Shown: piece by piece, positions 1 to 12,200 of the stretch
Position numbering within the stretch: position 1 is the first letter of the stretch
Layout: every line of letters begins with the position of its first letter
NCBI GenBank assembly: GCA_963082875.1
Contig: OY720100.1
Span: 15,028,591 to 15,092,590, forward strand
Direction of reading: 5' to 3'
Source of the DNA: Corella eumyota
Lineage: Eukaryota; Chordata; Ascidiacea; Phlebobranchia; Corellidae
Length of the DNA stretch: 64,000 nt
The notes under the pieces: model-generated
The model's input: only the letters and a program-made list of their open reading frames with translations
The model's database searches: none
Told to the model about the DNA's origin: nothing
Made by a program: the position numbers and the translations under genes

Positions 1-171
1 AGATTATAATTGCCCGATAATTATTCTGCTGATTAAGTGTTGGATCAGCTGGAGTTTATACCGTTTATAGCACCTTACTTAAGGACACTACAGCATGAGA
101 GCAGTGGGGATTAAACCCACGACCTCAGGTGGTGTAGCAAGTGTTTTTACCACCACACCATGCTGCTGGTT
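1..171 (-). mobile_element. SINE-A, cut by window edge
   Basis: Head half (tRNA-like A and B boxes) plus part of the body, in reverse orientation, ending 36 bases before the acceptor of the first helicase exon. Confidence 0.8.
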
Positions 172-207
172 TACTTACATTTCTAATAAATATTTTTTAT
201 TGTTCAG

Positions 208-3200
208 GTTTATTGCAATTAGCTCGGCCAGGTAAACAATTGATATCGACAAATGAGAAATACTCGGCAATGTACACGAATGAATTTGTAACAAAATTTA
301 ATCCCCCCACTCTAACTTCAAATAAATGGGGTGGCAACAAAAGTGCTGGAAAATTTTTTACTATTCACCCAACAAAATCGGTAAATTTCGTCAGTTTTTT
401 AATAAAAAATACAAATTAATTGGATTATTTATTGCACTGGCAAAGACAAATTCGCACAAAGAATATATATATATAAATAAAAAACACCTTTAAAAAATTT
501 TAGTAAAATAAACTTTTTTAAATAAAAATAATATTTTTTTTTTTGTATATATATTTTTATCCTTGATGTGGAAAGGTCAAATGCATGACCTAAACATGGA
601 GTAACATCATTTACTCTGACCCAGTCTGAAGTTGCCTTTAGCATTTTGAGATATTATATAAATTATAATTGTCTGATAATTATGCTGCTGATCAAGTACT
701 GGCTAAGCAGGAGTTCTTATCGTTTATAGCGCCTTACTCAAGGGCCCTATAGCATGAGAGCAGTGAGGGTTGAACCCACGACCTCATGGTGGTGTAGCAA
801 AGTGTTCATACCACTACACCACACTGCCATGTTATTTCAATTTAATTTCTTAAGATCTATTGTTAAATTTTTATTGGTTTTAAATTGTTTTAGAATCCTT
901 CTTTCAAAGAAGATTCAAAATCAACTTTTAATGAACTTGGTTTAAGCACTGAGATTGTTCAAGCACTTCGACTTATTGACATCACTAAACCAAGTGTTAT
1001 TCAGGAGAAAGCTATTCCTGAAATTATGGAAGGTAATTTAAATTTTTAATGTATTAAAGCTAAGTGGCATGGGTTTGATTTCTATTGCTTTAAGTCACAT
1101 ATATTTGCTTATTACTAAAACAATAAACCAGGTAATTAATTAATCTTAATAGAGTAAAAAATGGGCGATTAATTTATTGCCAGTTTGGGATATTATTGCC
1201 TGCTAATTATAAACCACTGATTACGTGTAGGCTCAGCAGGAGTTAATATCGTTTATAGCGCATTAGTTAAGGGTACTACAGCATGGAAGCAGTACAGATC
1301 AAACCCAGGGCCTCATGTAGTAAAGATAAGTGTTCTGTCTACTACACAATGCTGCCGGTTACTTTATTTTGGATGATGTAGAGGGTCTTACTATAGCAAA
1401 ATAAAAAATTAAAATGTGTATATATTAATTTGGAATTTAAAATAAATTAACTTATGTTAAGATAAAAACACAATGTTTGCTGCTGAGACTGGCTGTGGAA
1501 AAACTTACGCCTATCTTCTACCAATATTAAACAAATTATTACTACAACCTCAATCGCATGAACCTACTTCATTCAAAGCTCTTATATTAGTGCCTACTAA
1601 GGAACTTTGTGAGCAAGTGAAGGTAATTTAAATGCTGTATATATATTTTTTTTTGTATATTTTTATCCTCGATGTGGGAAGGTCGAATGCGCGACCTAAA
1701 TATAGAGTAACATCAGTTACTCCAACCCAGTCTCGAGTTGCCTGTGGCAGTTTGGAATATTATATAGAATATAATTGCATGATAATTATGCTGCTGATTA
1801 AGTGCTGGCTCAGCAGGAGTTCGTACCGTTTATAGCACCTTACTCAAGGGCGCTACAGCATGAGGTCAGTGGGGATTGAACCTATGACCTCATGTGTGGT
1901 GTAGCAAGTGTCCTTACAACTACACCATGCTATGTTGTAGCCATGTCTATTAAATATTAGAGTTTATTAATCTTATGTAAGTGTATACAGTATTAGGTGG
2001 CCTTAAATTATCATTTTTGTTTTAAAATTATATGAAGCCAAAAATCTTTTATATTTTAAGATGATGATGTTAAGATTAAAGTTACCTATTACATGCAGAA
2101 CTTTACATTCAAGTTCACAGTTGGTAAGTTAATTTAAGCTTTTAAATTTGTTACAAAAATGTCATTTCTAAAATAGTAGCAGTATATACATTTTTATTTA
2201 ACGATTTTTATCCTAAAGTTTTTAATTTTTTTTTTTAATATACGCTTGTGCATTAATATATTTTCTTTTTGTATTTTAATAATAAATTTTGCATCAAAAT
2301 TTTTTTAGGGTATGTTAGAAAACCTTAACAGTGGGACAGATGTCTTAGTTTCTACACCAATTCCTTTCACACTTGCTTTAAAGAAAAGTATTATAAGTTT
2401 ATTTTTTGATAAAATGTATATATTTATATATTGTATATATATTGTGTATTTTTTATCTACTTGATATTTAAAATTAACAGTAATTAATTATGATACAGTA
2501 TGAGAATAAATGTAGAAAATATATTTAAAAGATAAAAATTTGTATTACTAGAAAACCAATGACTTAATTCTTGGTTGGGCTAACAAAAATTGCCATTTTT
2601 TAACTTTACTTAATATACTTAAAGTAAAACCTTGAAAAATATAGCTTTTTTTTAGGCAAAGTTGACTTATCCAGTATCCAACATGTAGTAATTGATGAAT
2701 GTGACACTTTATTAGATGATAGTTTTTCAACAAATTTGTGCAACATTTTAAGTAGAATAAATGTAAGAATGTTAATTGGAAATAAATTCCTTTTATATGT
2801 AACTTTACTAATTAAGATGTTACAGATAGTTTAACTAAAAGTACTAACATAATATTTTATATAACTCTTATACATTTTTGTTTGTGTTTTAGATTCACGA
2901 AGGCCTTAAAACTCCGATTAGTAATCATGAAAAAAGTGCACAGTTAATTTTATGTAGTGCAACATTTCCAAAGTATGCTGGAATAGCATTAGAAAATATC
3001 ATATCGGTTAGTAACATTTTGTTGTGTTATTTTAAACCAAACCATTTTTTTTATAGTGTATAAATAAAAATAAGTTAGCATTAGATTAATCTAAAATGAA
3101 TTCAAAACAATTGATAAATTTGTATTTTAGTAGATTTTTTAATACAGGCAGCGTGGTGTAGTGGTAAAAACAATTGTTGCACCACCATGAGGTCGTGGGT

Positions 3201-4971
3201 TTAATCCCCACGGCTCTCATGCTGTAATGCCCTTAAGTAAGGCACTATAAACGGTATAATCTACTGCTGAGCCAGCGTATATACCGTGCAATTATAATTT
3301 CTACAATATCCGAAACTGCTAAAGGCATCTCGAGACTGGGTTGGAGTAACTGATGTTACTCCATGTTTAGGTTGCACATTCGACTTTTCCACATTAAGGG
3401 TAAAGATATATAAAAAAATATGTATAATTTTTTCTATGGGATTTCCTAACTGACTGTCGTTTATAAATTTTAATTTTACAAATTTTTATTTTTAATCAGA
3501 TGAACGAATTAACAACAATCAGAAGTGGGTATTTACACCGGGTTTCACCCCATGTAACCCACCATTTCCTTAGGGTAAAACCCTCTCTAAAGTTAGGGGA
3601 ACTTGTTTCAATATTGGAAAAATCTTTACAAGAGCAAACAATCGTGTTTTGTAATTTCACGAATTTTGTTAAAAAAGTTTGTCAAGCTTGCCAAGAGCAT
3701 GGAATATCAGCGATTGGTATCGACAAAAGTCTCAAAACCTCGGTAAATATTAAATTTATTTAAGTAATATAACCCCCTGTTATTATTAGTATTTACTTGA
3801 AACTAGCAAAAATTAAAAAAAAAGCCTTATGTTGGGTAAATAAGTTATTATAAAATCATTAGCATGTAAATAATGATTTTTAAATGTAATTTTAACATAT
3901 CTTCTATTTTTAGTAACGCTCATGTTTAATGAAAGATTAAAATTTGCTTAATTTAAAATGTATTATATATATCATTTTTAGGAAAGAGCAGCTATTTTAA
4001 ATGATTTAAAAAATGGAGAACATAAATTAGTTGTCACAACTGATGTGCTATCGAGAGGCCTTGATTTCACACAAGTATGTTAAGTTTATCGTACTAATAA
4101 AATAAACTTAAATTTGGTTTTATTTTATTTATCTTTTATAAACAAGTAAAATAAAAATACACTGTTATAACTATATACATTTTTTTTGGTAAATAAATTG
4201 ACTTAACAATTTTTTTTTGTATATATCTTTATCCTCGATGTGGGAAAATCACATGGGCGACTTAAACATAGAATAACATCAGTTACTCTGACTCAGTCTC
4301 GGGTTGCCTGTTGCAGTTTGGGATATTATAGATTATAATGGCCCGGTAATTATGCTGCTGATTAAGTGTTGGCTCAGCAGGAGTTTATACCGTTTATAGC
4401 GCCTTACTTAAGGGCGCTACAGCATGAAATCAGTGGGGATTGAACCGACGACCTTATGTGAGGTGTAGCAAGTGTTCTTATCACTACACCACGTTGCTGG
4501 TTCTCTTCTAATATTTATATTATAAATACTTTTTTTCATGTTTTTTATAGGTCAAACAGATAATTAATTATGATATACCTACAAGTGTATCAGATTATAT
4601 CCATAGAAGTGGGAGAGTTGGAAGAATAAACCACGAACACCAGGGAAAAATAATTAACTTGGTTTCTTATAAATGGGAAATACCTGTAGTAATGAAAATT
4701 GAGGTAACAATAATTGTTTTTTTCCCAATTTTGCAACATTATTTGATAGCAAAATAAAGTTATTTAAAAAAAAAAAAATTTTTAATTTAAAAAAAAAAAA
4801 AAATTAAAAAAATTTTTTTTTTTAAAAGTTTATTAAAAAATTGATAAATTATTTTTGTCTAAATAGGAGGCAGCAAGAAGGAGGGAAGAAATTATTGGAG
4901 TTAGTGGAAATATCAAAAGAAAACACAAACTTAGATGGGAAAGAAATGATAACAAACTATTTCAAACATAA
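208..4971 (+). CDS. DDX28: DDX28-like DEAD-box RNA helicase (5' partial, 11 exons seen)
   Basis: Exons: 208-380, 894-1032, 1462-1622, 2061-2123, 2309-2387, 2656-2762, 2893-3006, 3500-3742, 3982-4074, 4551-4703, 4867-4971 (TAA at 4969). The joined frame stays open for 475 residues; the start codon and perhaps 60 residues lie left of the window. Visible motifs in order: motif I AAETGCGKT, Ia VPTKEL, Ib-like STPIPF, motif II DECD, motif III SAT, IV VFCNF, V TTDVLSRGLD and VI YIHRSGRVGR. The segments VIDECDTLLDDSF and KIEAARRREEI resemble vertebrate DDX28, a mitochondrial RNA-granule helicase needed for mitoribosome large-subunit assembly; that role is taken from the family. The DEAD box reads DECD here, unlike human DDX28. 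At least five introns carry SINE-A copies. Identity is firm at superfamily level and good at orthologue level. Confidence 0.88.
543..829 (-). mobile_element. SINE-A, near full length
   Basis: In helicase intron before exon 894-1032. Tail to head runs left to right; several substitutions in the body. Confidence 0.85.
1178..1359 (-). mobile_element. SINE-A, 3' truncated
   Basis: Head and first half of the body only; the tail and the last hairpin are missing. Older-looking copy with many changes. Confidence 0.75.
1645..1934 (-). mobile_element. SINE-A, full length
   Basis: Starts 22 bases past the donor of helicase exon 1462-1622, so its antisense tail directly follows the exon. Confidence 0.85.
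3147..3418 (+). mobile_element. SINE-A, full length
   Basis: Sense copy with head GGCAGCGTGGTGTAGTGG and an ATATATAAAAAAA tail, in the helicase intron before exon 3500-3742. Confidence 0.85.
4208..4500 (-). mobile_element. SINE-A, full length
   Basis: Ends 50 bases before the acceptor of helicase exon 4551-4703. Confidence 0.85.
4768..4828. repeat. poly(A)/poly(T) low-complexity run
   Basis: Alternating A and T homopolymers able to fold back on themselves, just before the last helicase exon. Confidence 0.7.
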
Positions 4972-5049
4972 AGTTAAATATTCAATTCCTCATTTAACAT
5001 ATAACTTTAAAATCTATATATAACGAAGCTTAGTAGACGATTCATATAT

Positions 5050-5196
5050 ATATTTATAGTCTTACGAAAAAATAACACTGCCATTTGTGGTGCGCAGGTG
5101 AATTATTGCGGGCTAATATTAGTTGCAACCATATTGTGACAATTAAAACGCCGAACAGAGGTTGGGCTATTAACTAGTTAAACCTAATGATAAATG
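5050..5196 (+). repeat. dispersed repeat D, copy 1
   Basis: Shares TGCCATTTGTGG, CTAATATTAGTTGCAACCAT and GGCTATTAACTAGTT with copies near 17120-17775 and 18742-18886. Class unknown; it has no tRNA-like boxes. Confidence 0.6.
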
Positions 5197-5230
5197 TACC
5201 TTATCTTTGCTGTTTTAAATTGTTCTTTTT

Positions 5231-5236
5231 AATAAA
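5231..5236 (+). terminator. poly(A) signal AATAAA for the DDX28-like gene
   Basis: First AATAAA on the + strand after the stop codon, about 260 bases downstream. This fits a short 3' UTR, but the cleavage site cannot be seen. Confidence 0.45.
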
Positions 5237-6073
5237 ATTTGTCTAAAAAAATAAAATCCTAAAGTAAAGTTTAATTTACAGTTTATTTTCTATGTAAAAA
5301 TTGTCTTAATATGAACACCAAAAAAATATGGGATTTGCATTTATTGTGCTTTACAAATTTACATTGTTTCGATTGTATTTTCTTACAGACACAGTATAGT
5401 AAGTTAGGGATTGCAGTTTACTGTTTAACTTTAAAATAATGGAACTTGGGTTTTGGAACAATATCTATAAACAAATGGCAAAATACAATGGCTACAAATA
5501 TAAACAAAGTTTACTTATATACAATATCAAATTTTTGGGATGTTGCATCACCAAATAAAGGTAAAATATGTCATGTATGTTATGTATACATAAAAATCTT
5601 TGCTGAAAATATGAAAATGAACTTATTATATCTGTATTAGAGGTATTAGCTATGAATTTTTTTGGATAACTTATAAAAAGTTAAAATATTATATTTTGAA
5701 GAGAAAAACATTGCACACATAGAAGGTAAAATAGAACAATGAAAGAAAATCCCAACTACACCGTTTTATTATTTATACATTTTATTATTTTAATTATTCA
5801 TGAATTCTTATTCTGTTGTTAACATATTCAAATACAACTTGAAAAAGGAGTAATTTTCAAATATGCTTAAAACATTCCAAATAACAAGAAAAAAATATAT
5901 AAAATAGCCCTTCCAAAGAAATAATAAAATATTAACAACTAAAATGATTTGAAAACAGGCAAGCAGTATATTTCTATGGCAATAAAAACAATTACAGAAC
6001 TGATACTAAGACAGACTTTAAGAATAAGAACATTACATTTTAAGTATTCTATTGGGGCAGGTATTTTGGGATT

Positions 6074-6079
6074 TTTATT
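6074..6079 (-). terminator. poly(A) signal for the TMEM86-like gene
   Basis: AATAAA on the - strand, 264 bases past the stop codon at 6343. It is the nearest canonical hexamer I see. Confidence 0.35.
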
Positions 6080-6342
6080 GTTTAAAATTATAGCCTAAAA
6101 ATGAGGTTTAATAAGAAGGAATTTTTCAGTAAACTCGTGTTATATATTAAAAAATACCCGACAAAAACATACCAACTAGATACTAAAAGACACCAGGACA
6201 CCAATTTTACAGACAACCCTTTAAAATTACAGAAAAAAAACAACATTTTAAATATTGGGTTGGGCAAATAATAAACATATCTGAAACCGAAACCTTAAAT
6301 ATTAAATAAAACTACTAAAAATTGCCCAACCCAAATTGAAAG

Positions 6343-8517
6343 TTAATCCAATTTATTTACACCTTCAATTTTTTTCTCTGAATTTTCGAGCTTTTTTTTC
6401 AACAACTTCTTTCGTTTAATTTGTCGATTTTTCACAACGCTTAATGCAATTCCAAGCTGAGCCAAATAATAAGTTGTCATGACAACCCAACGCTGGTGAG
6501 GGACGTCGGAATGGAATCGGTTGATGGCAAGACAAGCATCTGACACACAAAATGAAATAGCTCCGAGGCAAGCTGCCAGTTCAGTCCATTTTTTGTGACT
6601 ACTACCGTTCACCCCTGCCCGTACATCATCAATTGACCTAAAATTTTTAGGTTTTATTAATTTTTTATTTTATAAATTTAAATTTTTAACTTTAATTTAT
6701 GTTTGAAATCTTAGTATATATATTTATTCTTTTATTTATTGGATTGGATTTGTTAATTTAGTTTTTTTTCGTGGTCAATAAATTACCAAAAATAAGATAC
6801 TAGTCACTTCAATTATTCTTTATTATATACATCTAATATAATCATAGTACTCTATGTTGAAATGACTAATATTTAACCATTACGTAATGTGGATTTATTC
6901 CACTACGTAACCTTACTAAATTCTAAGAAATACATGTGGCTCAGTGATATTAAAGTTTTGAAGGTTGCTTAATATTTAACCTATGACTAAAAAAGGTTAC
7001 AAAAGGTCATTTGGTAAATTGGATTACAGTAATTTTTGTAAAACATTGATTATTTTGAATATATAAATTTAAATTTTTTACAAAAAATAATTTTTGAAAA
7101 AATAAACATTTAAACTTATGCTATGTAAACAAAAGACTTACCTAATTCTTGCTAAAGCCCTCCATTGCATAAAGAGAATAATAAGGATATAAACGAGCAC
7201 TGCAAACTTAAGGGCAGTGTCAGTTAACCCTTGATACAAATACCAGTAAAGAATAACCGAGATAGGTAAAAGTTTGAGGTAGAGTGAAGGTCTTAACGGT
7301 TTAAGACCGAATGCAAAAATGTAAGCTATGTGAGCAACAGCAAAAGCAGCAACACCTGTAAAAATTAATTTTAAATACCCATAACCTACACAGTTTTTAA
7401 CAAATTGAACACTGTATAGTTATGTACAAATATAGTTATATATAAATTTTAAAATACCTGTTGAATCATTTTTTATTACATGTTACAAAAAATATATAAT
7501 TACATTTTAAAATTGTTGCAAATTGATTCTAATAAGATCTTTAATTTATTTTACAATTTACTTAAATGTTAATTCTAATTTTTGGGTAAAATTATGGTCA
7601 AACTTTTGAGAATATATTTAAAACAAACCATGAAAAAAGTATCCTTCATCAGCATACACTAAACAGAAATCGCCTAGCATTGATAAAAGTAGACCGGCTA
7701 ATATACATCGTGAATATTGATTTCTTGAAGTAAAACTAAACCCATCGTACCTAAAACATTTAATTTATTGATTAGAATATATTAAAAATTTAAGTTTAAA
7801 ATTAAAGTTATATTTATTTTTTCATTTACGACCTTGTCCTTTTTACATCGGTTTGTATTGATTTGAACATTGTTCAACTTAAATTAAATTGATTTTTTAA
7901 GTAATTAAGTATCTTATTTGACCTCTCTAATGGTAAATAGTTAAAAACTGTCTTATACTTAATAATGTAATATACCAACAATAAATTTAAAACATAAGAA
8001 CACAAAATGTAACAGGAAAATTTAAAAAATAATATTTTTATTTACCATAGTACAAACACACATAAAGTTAGGGTTGGTAGACATTTTAATATTGCAGTCA
8101 CTATATTAGGTGGATTGATTTCAGGAACAAGAACCAAGTATATACAAGCTGTTTTAAGAAAGGGAACCAATCTTGGGCCAAAGTATGAAAATTTGGTGTG
8201 CTTAAAAATAAAATAAATATTTCGCGTTTTTTATAAGAACTTAAGTAATTTTAATACTGGAAAAATACTACATAAATAAAATTGTATGTCTTTGCTATCT
8301 CCTTTTATTAAAAAAAACTTTACAATAAAAATTTAAGATTAAAATTAGACTAAATTAGAAATTGTTTCATTACTTTGTAACATAAACGCATATATATATA
8401 TTTATAAGCTACACGACTTTGCAAATAACATAAAATGCATTTATGACTTTATTTTCTTTATATTATTACCTTACTGTCATTACAGCACGATATTTCATCC
8501 TCGGAAGAACAAGCCAT
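6343..8517 (-). CDS. TMEM86: TMEM86-type lysoplasmalogenase (YhhN family), complete
   Basis: Five exons in coding order: 8517-8470, 8200-8046, 7750-7629, 7355-7142, 6637-6343, giving 277 residues (human TMEM86A is about 240). Hydrophobic segments follow one another as in the YhhN family. The diagnostic stretches LSMLGDFCLVYADEGYFFHG, GVAAFAVAHIAYIFAFGLKP and SVVKNRQ are visible, with the acidic SD in ISFCVSDACLAINRF and VPHQRWVVMTTYYLAQL in the last exon. Family members are integral ER-type membrane enzymes that hydrolyse the vinyl-ether bond of lysoplasmalogen to an aldehyde and glycerophospho-base. The ATG at 8517 follows no other in-frame start and gives MACSSEDEISCC before the membrane part. 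The C-terminus is lysine-rich (KRKKLLKKKL). The gene is head-to-head with the ADAM gene, 742 bases apart. Confidence 0.9.
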
Positions 8518-9259
8518 TTCTTTTTAGTTAAATAAAAAATACGCTTAAATTAAGTCTGTAAAATCAATAATAAACTGTTAAACCCAATTCATAAAATCCA
8601 TAAGTAACATAAGGCTAAGGCAGACACAGTACAATATTACTAGACTCCAAAATAACCTTGGTTTTATGCACATTTCCCAATAAATCACAGTTCCACCAAG
8701 TTTATTTATTTTTACTTCCTCCTTCCGAAACCTCGAAGTCGACCTTTGTCTTGTTTTTCTCGGTTACGTCATAGTCATGTTGTTTTCATTTTCCACTCTA
8801 GTAAGAACATAGAAATATCATAAGGTAAATAGCGATAAATAAACATAAAAGGATTTTAAATTTATATGTTTGTACTTTTTTAAAGTAAATCATTTTTGAA
8901 AAATTTTTAACAAAAACAAAATTGTATAATAAGGGTATTTAAACGACACACAAAGTAAATAATTCTAATTAAATTATTAGAAAGCAAAATTAAGATTCAA
9001 CCCATTTAGATCTTCTCATAGTTGTTTTCTTATTTAATAAAGTATTTAAAAAATTACATTTAAGAAAATGTAGTTACTAAACATGGCCATGTTTCTAGTT
9101 TAAACCATATTTACTTTGCGTTTAATATTTCAGTAAAAAATTTGTTATGACGTCAGGTCGTTTTCGGTGTATATGTTAAAGTGAAAGAGACTGCATGTAC
9201 TTCACATATCAAACGCGAGCAGACGACGTTTAGGTTAGTGTAGAAGTAGTTAAACAATA
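8518..9259. promoter_or_regulatory. shared head-to-head promoter interval, TMEM86-like / ADAM
   Basis: The 742 bases separate two divergently coded start codons. A perfect CRE octamer TGACGTCA lies at 9148-9155, about 105 bases before the ADAM start, and a TTACGTCA half-match lies near 8764 on the TMEM86 side. No TATA box stands out. Bidirectional use is inferred from the geometry only. Confidence 0.5.
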
Positions 9260-12200
9260 ATGCATTTGTTTTTTGGGTTAATATTTTTGCTGTTTATTAC
9301 AACTGGAACCACACAACAGACTTTTGACCATGATTTAAAAGGTTTGTGACGTTTTATTAACAGTTTTTTGGCAATATTCTATCTGTCCATGTTTTATTGA
9401 TAGTAAAATATTTTTTTTTGTTTTTGCAAACCTTTTAAAAATTTAAAATTTCTGACTGTAATTTTTTAATATTTATTAAAAGTATGGATCGCCCTTCCAT
9501 AAACTAATTATTAGAGCAATTGTAAACAGAGCCTAAGATTTAATTTTTCTTTTTAATTTTACGATGTTTATCTTGTCTGATTATTAACTCAATTGACGGG
9601 AAAAAATAAGTTCATTTAAAAATATTTTAGCTATATATTATATATATTTTTTGTATTTTGATTTTTTGCACATTGATAAAAGTAAATAATAAATACGATA
9701 TACAATTAATATTACAACAATGCGACGAAAAAAATGACAAAATCAATTTAATGATTTAAAACATGCCAAAGGTATTAATGTTTACATAAAGATTTTAAGT
9801 ATGTTATGGCATGGTCACCAAACCCATTGTTTTATATTTTGTGTGTAACTTTGTCTTATTGGGTTATAAACATAACATGGTGTTTAAAACTAAAATGTTA
9901 TAAAATTTTTATGTTTAATTTGTAAACAATTGATTTTTAGATAATTTCTTGACAGAAAAAATTTTATATGATCATCCGAGATTAAAAACTTTAAAGAAAT
10001 ATGATGTCGTTTTTCCCGTGCAATTTGTGGATAAATATCATCATGTTAAAAAGGAAAATCTTAAAACCTATTTAAAAGAAGTAATTTTTATTTAAAAATA
10101 TAAATATTTATACAATTTTGCTATTAAATTTATTATAAAAAATTAACATATAATTGATGCTAAATGATACTAATTGTATTAAATTTAAAATAGTCAATAC
10201 AATATAATTATTAAATTGTAAAGTTAAAAATAATTTAAAAAATACCTTGAAGTAGGCTATATAAAAAAAAACAATATATAATCTGAAACGTTGTTTTTTA
10301 AACAGTCGCATTATTTTTATTTTGTTAAAGGAGGAAAAGTATCATCATTTAAATGCTTATTTTGATATCAAAATCGCTGGTGTTACTTACTCGATTGATT
10401 TAAAATTGAATGAGTTTCTATTTCCTCAAACTATCATTGATTTTGAATCCACCACAACGAAACCAACATCTAATATAAAAGTAAATTTCATAAAAGAAAT
10501 TTTAAATTTTTTTTTTAGTTTATTTATTAAAAACTTTAAACATAAGTATGTAATTTCCTGTAAATGGTATTAGCATAACTCCAAAATATGACCTAATTTT
10601 TTAATTAAATTAATAACAGGATTTACTTAACATATGTTTTCTTTATAGGATCATTGTTACTATCAAGGAAAAGTTAAATTTTATGAAAATAGTTTGGTTA
10701 TTATGAGCACATGTAATGGACTAAGGTAATAAAAAAATTTTTAAAAATTTTATATTAATTAATTTTTGTTGTTTTTTATTTGTTTATTTGTGGTCCTTTA
10801 TTAATATAAACTGCTCTGCACTTACTAATGTATTTACTGCTTAAGCAATACTTAAATTTTACAATATCTGGCAATAAAATTAAATAGTCAGTAATTAAAT
10901 AACACCAAATTAGAAGTAACTCCATTTTATGACATATATTTTTATACACATATAAATATTATTTTTTTTTTTAAGCCTACTGTTATAATTCTGTATTTTG
11001 TACATTAAGATATGTAACGGTTCACATATAATTGAATCAGAAATCTTAAGCGTAACCCTTTACCAAATAACAAAAAAAAACATATATACATGATATTCAC
11101 AATTATTATTTTGCTTACTGTAATATATTAAAAGGTGTTGAAATTTTGACAAGTTAAGTAACTTACTATATAAGGTTTTGTATATTACTAATATGACTAG
11201 TTAAAGTTACAACATCATATATGGTCTGAAATTTAGCAACAAAAATTGTATAGCCTATTGATAATTGTTTTTTTAATTTTTTATGCATTTTTATTGATAT
11301 TATTTTTTTATTATTTTTGTAGAGGGATTATTGTTTTAGAAGACCAAGTTTTCGTTATCGAACCATTGTCTGAAAAACATGAAACCTACGTGGCATTCCA
11401 CCCTCATAATGATTTAGGTTATAAGGGAGGGAAATGTGGAAATGAAGATATTTGGATGGAGTTTTCAACGTTTTTATGGAAAAGTAAACAAGGTGAAAAA
11501 TTTTTCTAAAAATTTTTTTCAAAATTAAAAATTAAAAAAAAAAATTTTAAAATTGGTTGAATTGTTTTTAAGGCTAAGGTAAATTTGTTGTTGTATTAAA
11601 CTCAAAGGTAACACGGTTCATTAGATTTGTAATAACAAATATGGCGTAAGTTTAGTTGGTACAGGCTTGTTGTCAGCCTTGTTTTGCGTAGGTCCATTTT
11701 ACTGTCACACTATTTAACCTTTTAACATTATACCCACATAATATTAAACTCTTCTTTCAAGCTTAATAATAGGTAGGCCTTTTTCCTTTAACATGAGTAC
11801 CTAACTGAGCATTTCTACTTTTGATGGTTAATTTTTTGCATCTTTTTTTAATTTTTTGTTATTTTTAAAATCATTTTATTGTTGTAAAAATTTTTTAAAG
11901 AGGAATTTCCGCAATATGTTTAATTTTTTATGCGGTTTTATATATTAGTTTTAATTATTTATAGGTGTTTTTTGCTATGCACATTCCATGGTTGATTTTA
12001 GTGGTAATGTTTGCGTATAGTTCCTTTTTTTTCCATATGTTTAAAATAACGTTAATGGATTAGTTTTGTATATAGGCCGATATTAAATATTTACTTTAAA
12101 TGTTTGATACTAAATAACTAATTTCTCATTTCTCCTTAGAATTATCAAATAAAAGGTTTATTTGTTATGCCGATGTAAAATAATTAAAGATTGTGTACAA

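Noticed and set aside
5446-5640. 64-codon + strand frame after the helicase gene
   Set aside because: Downstream of the poly(A) signal, no domain, low-complexity composition.
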